DNA from: a virus
Strand: one strand, 5' to 3'
Length of the DNA: 64,000 nt
IMG/VR virus record: IMGVR_UViG_3300023109_003600
Coordinates: 1-64,000 of that record
The position numbers and the translations under genes are program-made. Numbering within the stretch: the first letter of the stretch is position 1; each line of letters starts with the position of its first letter. The notes below the pieces were generated by a model. That model searched no databases. It worked only from the letters and a program-made list of their open reading frames with translations, and was not told the DNA's origin. This document shows, in pieces, positions 42,976-51,197 of the stretch.

Positions 42976-45426
42976 GTGAACCATACAAAACAATTAGCTG
43001 TATTCGATCCCTGTACCGACTTTGAACATAAGAATGGAGATTTGCACAAGCTCCTAGAAAGCTACTTATCAATAGTTCCCTCTCAAGATTTTAAATTTGA
43101 CTGGTTTTTCTGTTTCAACAAGGGTCCAATTGAAAATTATGAAGATTTATTAATTTATGAATCTCACCCAAATATAAATAAAATTTACTTAATTGATGAA
43201 AAAATACCCGAAGAGGAAGATGTATATATACGTCAACACTTAATTAAATTTGAAAAAGGTTCAATAAAATATAAAGAATCAGAAAAACCAGAAAACCTAC
43301 CTATACTCGGAGGTGCTTCTGGGCCAAATTTAGGTTTCTACAGAGCAATAGATTTAATCTTTAACAATCATGATCACGAGTTCTTTTTTATGGTTGAGCA
43401 CGACAGTCATCCAATAAAAAAACATTGGTTTGACTACATGATTGAATACATTAATAAAGAAAAATTTTTAATAGCTGGAAGTAAATATAAAGGGCACCAG
43501 CCATGGCACTACGTATTAAATTACAAAGACCACCTAAATGGAATTGCAATTTATAAAAACGATAAAATGCTAATAGACTTCGTTAAAGAGTGCGAGAATT
43601 ATAACGAAAGATCAATAGATGAAAAAAATTGGTGCATAAATTTTGACATACTTTTGAGCGAATTTTCTAAAACAAACCAAGGAAAGAACATTATTAAACA
43701 TGATTCTCCTTTTTTGAATACTGATTTCATTACAAACATTAGTGACCCAAATGATTACCACATATCCCACGAAGACCTATTGAGGCATCATCCCAACACA
43801 ATTATAATTCATCAAAAAGAATATAAAGAACTAGAGTCATTCAGAGAAAGGTACCAAGCTGGAGAATTTAATTATCTTACTGATAAAAAAAGAATGGACA
43901 AATCTTGTATGTTCCTATTAAGACAACCAAGAACTGCAGGAAATTGGCTCATTAAATCTATTACATCAACACTATCAATAGAAAACAACCCAATAAACCT
44001 TGAGTACCCTATACCTTACTGCTTAAAAATAAAACTCCCTCAAGAAGAAGAAGGATCTTTTATAACTTGCGACTTTTTCTTTTTGTCTAAAAAATTAATT
44101 AAAAACTTTAAGAGAGGGTTTAAAAAAACAAAAGCAACCATAGAAGCAAAAGATTTTAAAACTGTATATAAAGATATTAAGCATTTCATCAGGCCAATAT
44201 TGATTAGTAACGACCCATTTGACTACAATAGTAACGCAAGATCAATCTTAAGTTACTTTAATGATTTTGATTACAACTTAGATTGCTATACTGTTTTAAG
44301 GAATCCATTCGACAAGACAAAATCTCTATATACAGAAAACTTAAAATCTGGAACGAATTCAAAAGATTCATTTATAGATTTCTTAAACTCCAACAAGATT
44401 CCAGACAGTTTCATAATTCGCTCTCTAACAAACCTAAAGCTATCAGAAGAGGTGGAGTTTTTTCACTATGAAGAAGCTTTACAAATCTTGAAACAGTTTG
44501 ATGTTTTCGACTTATCTCAAGCAAACGATATGTTGATACATAGTTTTAATAAAACCTTTAATTTAGATTACGAAACAAGAGACTTTCATATAGATAATTC
44601 TTACGCATTAAACTCTCAGCATTTAGTTACGCTACAAGAGGAAGATTTAAAAAATTACAAATACAAATTAAACAATTCGATCAATATGTTAGAATTCATT
44701 AAAGGAAGAACCTTCTTTGACCAATTAACTTATGATAGTTTAATAAAACAAACAGAAGATATAAGCTTTTTTTATAAAAACAAGTCGGTTAAAAACAATT
44801 TGTTTGATTTTGAACTTGCAAAAAGAGACCTAACTATTGCAACATTTATTCCTGCTCACAATCAAAGCAAAAAGCTTTTAGATGATTGGCGGACTTCTTG
44901 GCTGGCAAAAGGATTCAAAATATCAATAGGTTCGGAAGAAGAAATAAAGAATTCACAACTTTTATCAACTATTAAACATAATTTTCTCGAAGAGCTTTGT
45001 GCTGGCAGGGAAATCTTAGGCGAAGAACTAGAATCATTCAAAAAGCTTGTATTTATTGCAGAGCTAAACACCAAAGAACCTTTATATTTTTCAGATATTT
45101 ACCTTCTCAATAAATCCTTTGAACTGTGGGAGCCAGATTCTATTTTTCACCTAATGAATAAATCTTTATTTTCTTTTTTTAGCTCAAACTCTAGCCAAGC
45201 TCGAAATCTTATAGAGCTTTTATTAACTAAGAAGCATAAAATAAAAAATCTAACAGCATCAAATAAAAATTTTATGTTTACATTAAGCAACGTATGCAAT
45301 ATTTTAATTGACGACTTAAGAATTACAAGTTGGATAAGAACTACAGACCTTGATACCTTAAATCTTAATTTTATAAACGATGTAAGATCGACCCTCAATC
45401 AAGCGGACCACCAAATTGATAATTAA
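42976..45426 (+). CDS. Three-part glycosyltransferase-sulfotransferase protein
   Basis: The protein has 816 aa with a GTG start. Residues 1-300 are a GT-A-like domain with 'FFFMVEHDSHPIKKHWFDYM' and 'LIAGSKYKG', homologous to the stand-alone protein at 47768-48676. Residues about 310-560 resemble a sulfotransferase: 'FLLRQPRTAGNWLIKSI' at 313-329 fits the PAPS 5'-phosphosulfate loop and 'CYTVLRNPFDKTKSLY' at about 436 the 3'-phosphate motif. Residues 560-816 are not recognised. It may add and sulfate a sugar on one acceptor. The end overlaps the convergent gene by 32 bases. Confidence 0.6.
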   Translation: MNHTKQLAVFDPCTDFEHKNGDLHKLLESYLSIVPSQDFKFDWFFCFNKGPIENYEDLLIYESHPNINKIYLIDEKIPEEEDVYIRQHLIKFEKGSIKYKESEKPENLPILGGASGPNLGFYRAIDLIFNNHDHEFFFMVEHDSHPIKKHWFDYMIEYINKEKFLIAGSKYKGHQPWHYVLNYKDHLNGIAIYKNDKMLIDFVKECENYNERSIDEKNWCINFDILLSEFSKTNQGKNIIKHDSPFLNTDFITNISDPNDYHISHEDLLRHHPNTIIIHQKEYKELESFRERYQAGEFNYLTDKKRMDKSCMFLLRQPRTAGNWLIKSITSTLSIENNPINLEYPIPYCLKIKLPQEEEGSFITCDFFFLSKKLIKNFKRGFKKTKATIEAKDFKTVYKDIKHFIRPILISNDPFDYNSNARSILSYFNDFDYNLDCYTVLRNPFDKTKSLYTENLKSGTNSKDSFIDFLNSNKIPDSFIIRSLTNLKLSEEVEFFHYEEALQILKQFDVFDLSQANDMLIHSFNKTFNLDYETRDFHIDNSYALNSQHLVTLQEEDLKNYKYKLNNSINMLEFIKGRTFFDQLTYDSLIKQTEDISFFYKNKSVKNNLFDFELAKRDLTIATFIPAHNQSKKLLDDWRTSWLAKGFKISIGSEEEIKNSQLLSTIKHNFLEELCAGREILGEELESFKKLVFIAELNTKEPLYFSDIYLLNKSFELWEPDSIFHLMNKSLFSFFSSNSSQARNLIELLLTKKHKIKNLTASNKNFMFTLSNVCNILIDDLRITSWIRTTDLDTLNLNFINDVRSTLNQADHQIDN

Positions 45427-46099
45427 ACATACGAATGTCTTGCTGGAATTTATCTTCTACAATTTCCTTAGTCTGCTTATCGTAATATAACCAATAAGGT
45501 TTCAATATCTTTTGTTTTATTTTTTGAGTTTGATTAACTGTAGGTATTTTATAATCCTGATCAATTTCAAGTATACGAAAAACCTTTTTAAGATCTTCTT
45601 CAAAATTTTCAAACCGACCAAGAAAATCTACAGATATTTTTTTTTGGGAGTTGCAGACAAACTGCCATTGAGGGGCAACATGATTCCTCCAACTGCACTT
45701 GAAATTTTTCAATATATACTCGTTAAAAGTTCTAGGAATTCTTCTTATATTTCCCCTACAACCGCAGCCACTATTTTTTTTAACATATAGATATTCACTA
45801 ACCATTCTATCCCACGGATTTCTCACGAATGCGAATTTAAAGTAAGAGCTTAAGTCAGCAATATTTCTATAGGAAGCGATCTCATTAAGGGTAAAATGCT
45901 GAGTCCATTTTTTGTCAAGGCTGTGAATTTTTTCTCTTTCTTTTTTTAAATCAAAGTTCTCATCATTAAAATCTTCAAAATAATTACCCAGCAATACATT
46001 TTCTACAGAACCTCCCCCTGTCTTAGGAACATGAATAAAAATTACATTTTTTTTGTTTAAATTATTGAGTATCACTTTGAAAATATTTGCCCAAGTCAT
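45395..46099 (-). CDS. Sulfotransferase (Sulfotransfer_2 family)
   Basis: The protein has 234 aa. 'IFIHVPKTGGGSVENVLL' is the PAPS-binding 5' loop and 'FAFVRNPWDRMVSEYLY' the 3'-phosphate site, both close to family consensus. It transfers sulfate from PAPS to a carbohydrate hydroxyl or amine. It is the only leftward gene in this block. On the minus strand a TATAAT sequence abuts its ATG, and the same bases serve the divergent gene at 46111. Confidence 0.85.
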   Translation of the reverse strand: MTWANIFKVILNNLNKKNVIFIHVPKTGGGSVENVLLGNYFEDFNDENFDLKKEREKIHSLDKKWTQHFTLNEIASYRNIADLSSYFKFAFVRNPWDRMVSEYLYVKKNSGCGCRGNIRRIPRTFNEYILKNFKCSWRNHVAPQWQFVCNSQKKISVDFLGRFENFEEDLKKVFRILEIDQDYKIPTVNQTQKIKQKILKPYWLYYDKQTKEIVEDKFQQDIRMFNYQFGGPLD

Positions 46100-46104
46100 A
46101 TTAT
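46077..46104 (+). promoter_or_regulatory. Promoter of the GT gene at 46111, sharing its -10 with a divergent start
   Basis: TTGAAA (46077-46082), a 16-base spacer and TATTAT (46099-46104) lie 6 bases before the ATG at 46111. On the opposite strand TATAAT (46105-46100) abuts the sulfotransferase start at 46099. Confidence 0.5.
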
Positions 46105-46110
46105 AGCATA

Positions 46111-47784
46111 ATGATTAAAAATCTAATTACAGTGGTTTGCGCAACAAGCCCTCATAGATTTAATGAAAATAATTCTATGATTTTATTTAATTACTCTGTA
46201 ATAAAAACGTCTCAATTCAAAGACTGCAGGTTCATTATATGTGCAGATGGAATTAACCCTAAATCAGACTTCAATTTAGACCATAAAAAGTCTTGGTACT
46301 ATGAGTACCTAGATTCCCTGGACGATGATCTACCAGAAGCAGAGATAATAAAATCAGATAATCATATAGGTCTAACAAAAAACTATCTACAAGCGTGGGA
46401 TAACAAAAAGGTTACGACACCATTTGTTCTATTAATCAATCATGATACTGTTTTTACAGATAAAATATTAAATATAAATATCCTAGATTTGCTTAAAAAT
46501 TTCCCAAACTTCGTAAACATTTTAATGTTTCCAAGGTTAACTAAAGACGATATGAATACTGAATGGTGGAGAAACATACCAATTCAGAGCCACAAAGATT
46601 ATAAAAGCGGTAGCTCTTGGGACGAATGTAGAATTTCTTTTGGGAATCAAGATAATTGCTGTATCACTAAAACTGATAAGTTTCAAAGTTTAGTTAATGA
46701 TTTCTATCAGCCAGAAATTACTCACTTCCTGGAAGACTCCATTCAGGCTGAATTGTTAAAAATTTCAGAGAACGATATTAAGTCTTGGGAAAAATTTGGA
46801 GGTTGTATCTTTCCCTGTAGAAACAATATTCATCTAGATGGACAAAGCAAAGCTGGCCCATGGAGACAAGAAAATTGTAGAGGAGGAGAAAATGTTTGGT
46901 CTGACGGAAAATTCAGACAACAAGACGAAAAACTTTTTCAAGACTTATTTAAAATAAACAAAAACCTACAATCAATATATCACAGTTTTTTAAAAAATTT
47001 ATTGCAAGATTATAAAGAAAAATGCATGGAAGAATTCAGAGGTTTAATCTCTACGGCTTCTCACATATTAGACCTTAGAAACTTTTTATACAAAGACTTG
47101 TCTGTAAACGAGCATGCGAACGCCTCAAGAGGGCTATTGCCATTACAGGAATCCGAATTACTATTTCATTTAAAAACTCAACCATTTAAGTCTGAGATTT
47201 TCTGGGAAGATAATAGAGAAGGTAAAGTGGATAACTCAAATCTCATATTAAAAATCACAGCAAACCCCAACACTAAAGAAGAAAGAATAATTCAAAATGG
47301 GGGGCACCCAAAAGGTTCTTGCGAGATTAATATGGAAAACCTAGGTATACAACCAACAGATTTATTAAAAATTAACATCCTTGAATTCTCTGGAAGAAAC
47401 CCAACCCAATCACCTGACATATTTGAAAATGAATTTAATCTGTCTTTTTGCGAGTTTACTAAAGATAAAATATTATTATCTGCAGGAGCATTAGAGAAAG
47501 AAAATGAGGAGGTAACACTAAATGTTAAAAAAAATAACGGATCAAACATTAACTATGAAAAAGTTAACGGAATTTACGAGATTAAATTATCAGAACTCAA
47601 AGATTGTTCAAGTATTATAGGGTTCTTTTGCACAAAAGACGCAAATGAAAATTATAAAACATCTTGGACTTTTGAGTGCGAGCCTTTTTCAGGAAACCCA
47701 AAATATTTAAACAACCTAAGGAATGCATACGATTCTTTTGTAAATTATTCCTTCGAAGATATTAAAGATGAATCATCAAAATAA
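46111..47784 (+). CDS. Glycosyltransferase-like protein with C-terminal beta-rich region
   Basis: The protein has 557 aa counted from the ATG at 46111; the ATG at 46087 is upstream of the -10 and is rejected. Residues 1-200 have a GT-A layout: 'ITVVCATSPHRFNEN', 'CRFIICADGI', and 'FVLLINHDTVFTD', where the metal-binding acidic site would be. Residues about 370-540 are beta-rich and may bind carbohydrate. Substrate unknown. It overlaps the next gene by 17 bases. Confidence 0.55.
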   Translation: MIKNLITVVCATSPHRFNENNSMILFNYSVIKTSQFKDCRFIICADGINPKSDFNLDHKKSWYYEYLDSLDDDLPEAEIIKSDNHIGLTKNYLQAWDNKKVTTPFVLLINHDTVFTDKILNINILDLLKNFPNFVNILMFPRLTKDDMNTEWWRNIPIQSHKDYKSGSSWDECRISFGNQDNCCITKTDKFQSLVNDFYQPEITHFLEDSIQAELLKISENDIKSWEKFGGCIFPCRNNIHLDGQSKAGPWRQENCRGGENVWSDGKFRQQDEKLFQDLFKINKNLQSIYHSFLKNLLQDYKEKCMEEFRGLISTASHILDLRNFLYKDLSVNEHANASRGLLPLQESELLFHLKTQPFKSEIFWEDNREGKVDNSNLILKITANPNTKEERIIQNGGHPKGSCEINMENLGIQPTDLLKINILEFSGRNPTQSPDIFENEFNLSFCEFTKDKILLSAGALEKENEEVTLNVKKNNGSNINYEKVNGIYEIKLSELKDCSSIIGFFCTKDANENYKTSWTFECEPFSGNPKYLNNLRNAYDSFVNYSFEDIKDESSK

Positions 47785-48676
47785 CTTTGCGCTAGTTTAC
47801 TTAGTAACACACAAAGAATATACAAGTGGTCGTATATCAGAATCTATTCAAAAACTCTTCTTAGAAAAAAAACCTAGTAGAGATAGCAGTTTTACTATAT
47901 ATTTTATTTTTAATAATTTTTTTCATTTCGACACGTCTGAATTATCAGAGCTAGTACCAAAAGATATTTCTCACAAGATAAGGTTTCATTTTTTAAAAAT
48001 AGACAGCAAAGATGACGGATACTCCAGCAGGGGGAAATCAGAAGCGATTAGTAATTTAGGATTAAGCGCAGGACCTAACGCCTTATTTTTTGGAGCTGTA
48101 AATTTCATGAAGAAACTTCCACATGATTATTTTTTAATTCTAGAAACAGATGTTTTGCCACTTAAGAAATATTGGTTAGATGGATTGGTTTCATTCTCAA
48201 AATCGAATAACTTCTTAATAGCGGGCAGTACATACAAAGGTTTAAATCTTTATTGCTCAGAAACGAAGTGGGAACACATTAATGGAGTAGCAATATATCA
48301 AAACAATAAATTACTTCACAATCTAATAAAGTCTGTAAAAATTTATCTAATTAAAAAAATTGCAGAAAAAAGAATGCGAGCAAATAATATGGGAGAAAAG
48401 TCATGGAGTTTAGTCAATAAACCTAGCCAGGTTCAAGACTGGTTTAAAAAGCAAAATAATAATAAAAAAAGAAACTCTCTAATTATGAATTATGATGTAG
48501 CAATCTACAAGTATTGCAAAGAAATAGGTCCAGACCTCTTCTCGCTACAGAATACAAAAAACAAAATCATAGATACCGATCTAGTTTTAGATCTATCATT
48601 ATCAGTAGATAAAAAAACTTCTATCTCGGATGTCAAAAAAAGATTTCCTAAAGGTTTAATATGTCACAAAAAATAA
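47768..48676 (+). CDS. GT-A-like glycosyltransferase, homologue of the N-terminus of the 816-aa protein
   Basis: The protein has 302 aa. 'YFLILETDVLPLKKYWLDGL' (TDV in place of a DxD), 'FLIAGSTYKGLN' and 'HINGVAIYQNNKL' match the corresponding blocks at residues 136-196 of the protein at 42976. The shared 'GASGPNLGF'/'SAGPNALFFGA' region also aligns. The two copies probably act on related acceptors. Confidence 0.6.
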   Translation: MNHQNNFALVYLVTHKEYTSGRISESIQKLFLEKKPSRDSSFTIYFIFNNFFHFDTSELSELVPKDISHKIRFHFLKIDSKDDGYSSRGKSEAISNLGLSAGPNALFFGAVNFMKKLPHDYFLILETDVLPLKKYWLDGLVSFSKSNNFLIAGSTYKGLNLYCSETKWEHINGVAIYQNNKLLHNLIKSVKIYLIKKIAEKRMRANNMGEKSWSLVNKPSQVQDWFKKQNNNKKRNSLIMNYDVAIYKYCKEIGPDLFSLQNTKNKIIDTDLVLDLSLSVDKKTSISDVKKRFPKGLICHKK

Positions 48677-49557
48677 CAGCAACAAGAACAGACCAGTTAG
48701 GAATGCAAGTATATTCAAGAATATACGCAATGGCTTATTGTCAATTAAACAATCTAGACTACATACATACCCCACTGCCAAAAAAATATTCGCATTTTGA
48801 AGACTTTTTCAATTTAGGATTTGATAAACGCTCGCGAAAACAGGACGAAGAAGGAGTTTTAGATATAGGAGAATCGGTTATACCATCTTTTTTAGCAAGA
48901 AATTCTGGAGCCTTCCGATCTATAAAATTTGATAAAACCTTTTTGGCGAAATTAAGGTATAAATATTATATGGGAGAAAAAGAAAATTCGAAAAGCTTCT
49001 CTTCAACAAAGGGTATTAAGGCATGCATACATATACGAAAATGCGCAAAAGAAAGAAGTAAAAAAAACCCACATAAAAAACATTTAATAACTAAGTCTGG
49101 AATAACTGAAAGAGCTCAAGAGAAAGCTATGTGGGGCATCAGAGAACCTCCATCTGCTTTTATGCCTGCATGTTTTAGAAAGTTAAATAAAATTAAGGCA
49201 GATAGAATCAATGTAAATATCTATTCAAATGAAGAGCTTGACTTAGATTTTAGCGATGAACTATTTCAAGATCCAAAATTCCAAATATGTACTCATTATG
49301 ACACAAAAATTGAACACGTGATACACGATCTAATATCTTGTGATATTTTATTCAGATATGGAGTCTCTTCTTTTAGCGGGATTTGCAGTATATACAATAG
49401 AAACCTTTCTGTTTTTGCCTTACCTCCAGGAAAAAGATATTTATCAAATTCCTACATCAGTGACAATTGTTGCTACATGCAAGCTCCTATAAAATTTCAA
49501 GAGCTACCAACATTCGACGAGGTTGCTTTAGATAATTTTTTGTGTAATCAAGTTTAA
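48661..49557 (+). CDS. Fucosyltransferase-like protein (GT23/NodZ-type pattern)
   Basis: The protein has 298 aa. 'TDQLGMQVYSRIYAMAYCQL' resembles the 'GNQ...R...A' start of fucosyltransferase-fold enzymes. 'KACIHIRKCAKE' matches the 'vgvHiRrgD' block and 'DILFRYGVSSFSGICSIYN' the late nucleotide-binding segment. The donor may be GDP-fucose made by gmd/fcl. It overlaps the previous gene by 16 bases and the next by 1. Confidence 0.55.
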   Translation: MSQKITATRTDQLGMQVYSRIYAMAYCQLNNLDYIHTPLPKKYSHFEDFFNLGFDKRSRKQDEEGVLDIGESVIPSFLARNSGAFRSIKFDKTFLAKLRYKYYMGEKENSKSFSSTKGIKACIHIRKCAKERSKKNPHKKHLITKSGITERAQEKAMWGIREPPSAFMPACFRKLNKIKADRINVNIYSNEELDLDFSDELFQDPKFQICTHYDTKIEHVIHDLISCDILFRYGVSSFSGICSIYNRNLSVFALPPGKRYLSNSYISDNCCYMQAPIKFQELPTFDEVALDNFLCNQV

Positions 49558-49781
49558 TGCTAAACACGAAACAAAAAAACGCCATAGAAAATCTTTTAAT
49601 TATAGCAGATTATATAAAAGAACATTCTATTTATAGTGGAGAAATGAAAACAATCATTGATAAGTCGATAGAGCATGCAGAACAACTTATAGGTAGGCAG
49701 GTAAACCCAAAAGAAGAGAACGACTCTAAAGATTCTGTGGCAAAAATTATTTTAGACAAGTTTAATTCGGATAATCCTTGA
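49557..49781 (+). CDS. Hypothetical small helical protein
   Basis: The protein has 74 aa and is predominantly helical, with an acidic C-terminus. Not recognised. It overlaps the previous gene by 1 base. Its last codons contain the -35 of the polymerase promoter. Confidence 0.55.
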   Translation: MLNTKQKNAIENLLIIADYIKEHSIYSGEMKTIIDKSIEHAEQLIGRQVNPKEENDSKDSVAKIILDKFNSDNP

Positions 49782-49806
49782 CAAAATATGGGTCTCATGA
49801 TACGAT
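49778..49806 (+). promoter_or_regulatory. Sigma70 promoter of the DNA polymerase III gene group
   Basis: TTGACA (49778-49783), a 17-base spacer and TACGAT (49801-49806). The ATG at 49816 lies 9 bases past the -10. An earlier in-frame ATG at 49807 abuts the -10 and is unlikely to be transcribed as a start. Confidence 0.8.
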
Positions 49807-49815
49807 ATGTATCAT

Positions 49816-50550
49816 ATGATTCCTTTATTTAAATCTCACTATAGTATTGGCAAAAGCATCCTTAGGCTAGGTGGAGGACAAGGTATATTCGACATAGCAA
49901 AAGATTTAAATTTAAAAAAAGTAGTGCTAGTAGAAGATAGCTTAACAGGATTCCTTGAAACCGCAAAAGTCAGCAAGGAGTATAAAATAGACTTTATATT
50001 TGGGTTAAGAATCTCCTTATGCGAATCAGATCTTTCGGCAGAAACAAATGATTGTCATAAAATTATAGTTTTTGCAAAAAACGGAGAAGGTTGCAAGCTA
50101 TTAAATAAGATCTACACAAAAGCTTTCTCTAATGGCAATCAAAGTATTTTAATCAAAGATCTAAAAAAACTATGGAATGAAAAATTATTAAAACTTTCAA
50201 TCCCTTTTTATGATTCTTTTATTTTTAACAATACATTATTATTTTCAAAATGCATGCCCTCTTTTGATTTTACAGAACCCACTTTTTTCTTAGAAGAAAA
50301 CGGATTACCATTTGATAACATCATCAAAGAAGAGGTTAAAGAATTTTGCAAAAAACAAAGCATGAAAATGGAAAACGCTAAAACAATTTACTACACAAAA
50401 AGAGAAGACTTCTCAGCTTTTCAAACTTATAAACTAATATGTAATAGGTCAGGATGGAGGGCAAAATCGACTTCGCTAGAGTGCCCGAACCTAGACCACT
50501 TCGGCAGCCAAGATTTCTGCGTAGAGAGCTTTGAACTTGCAACATTATAA
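49816..50550 (+). CDS. Stand-alone PHP domain of DNA polymerase III alpha, metal site degenerate
   Basis: The protein has 244 aa and matches the N-terminal PHP domain of DnaE: 'FKSHYSIGKSIL', 'IFDIAKDLNLKKVVLVEDS', 'HKIIVFAKNGEGCKLLNKI'. Metal-binding positions are mostly lost: only one His of HxH remains in SHYS, the TDH position reads VEDS, and the GxE position reads GLRI. It probably keeps only a structural role in the polymerase. It is followed by the exonuclease gene after 5 bases and then by the polymerase gene, so the usual single chain is split over three genes. Confidence 0.7.
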   Translation: MIPLFKSHYSIGKSILRLGGGQGIFDIAKDLNLKKVVLVEDSLTGFLETAKVSKEYKIDFIFGLRISLCESDLSAETNDCHKIIVFAKNGEGCKLLNKIYTKAFSNGNQSILIKDLKKLWNEKLLKLSIPFYDSFIFNNTLLFSKCMPSFDFTEPTFFLEENGLPFDNIIKEEVKEFCKKQSMKMENAKTIYYTKREDFSAFQTYKLICNRSGWRAKSTSLECPNLDHFGSQDFCVESFELATL

Positions 50551-50555
50551 AAAAA

Positions 50556-51197
50556 ATGAACAATAACTTATTAAGATTCAACTCTCAACAAAAATATATT
50601 ATATTTGATTACGAAACCTGTAATTTAAATCTTGGTAGTACAGAAAATAAACCTTGGCAACTTTCATTTATCGTAGCTTCTAATAATAAAATTCACGAAA
50701 CTCATGATTACTATTTGCGCTGGGAAGACTTAAATATTTCTAAAGATGCTGCGAAGATTACTGGTTTCTCAAAATCAAAATACGACAAGCTTGCTGTATG
50801 CCCCAGAAAAGCTTTAGATCACTTTGAATCTTTCTTATATAATAAAAATTATATTCCAGTGGGCCACAACATATTAGGCTTTGATGTTTACATTCATAAT
50901 ATACATAGAAAACTCTTAAACAAGAAACCTGATTACAGCTATATCAATAGAGCTATAGATACAAATTGCCTAGCCAAGGGAATTGCTAAACAATTAACTA
51001 AGCCTCAAAGCAAAAGCACAATTGCTTGGCAGTATAGCTTAAATCAAATCATAGAAAGGGGGCTAAAAACAAGTTTGCAAATGTGTGCGAAAAAATACAA
51101 GATAGATTTTGACCCAACTAAGCTTCATGATGCACTGTATGATATTAAAATTAATCACCAAGTACTTAACAAACAGTTATGGGAGGTAGAAGTATGA
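50556..51197 (+). CDS. DnaQ-type 3'-5' proofreading exonuclease
   Basis: The protein has 213 aa. The DEDDh catalytic set is complete: D18 and E20 (FDYET), D110 (HNILGFD), and H191 and D196 (HDALYD). It acts as the proofreading subunit for the polymerase encoded next. Position between the PHP and polymerase genes parallels the exonuclease insertion in the PHP domain of PolC, although the sequence is of general DnaQ type. The stop overlaps the polymerase ATG (ATGA). Confidence 0.85.
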   Translation: MNNNLLRFNSQQKYIIFDYETCNLNLGSTENKPWQLSFIVASNNKIHETHDYYLRWEDLNISKDAAKITGFSKSKYDKLAVCPRKALDHFESFLYNKNYIPVGHNILGFDVYIHNIHRKLLNKKPDYSYINRAIDTNCLAKGIAKQLTKPQSKSTIAWQYSLNQIIERGLKTSLQMCAKKYKIDFDPTKLHDALYDIKINHQVLNKQLWEVEV

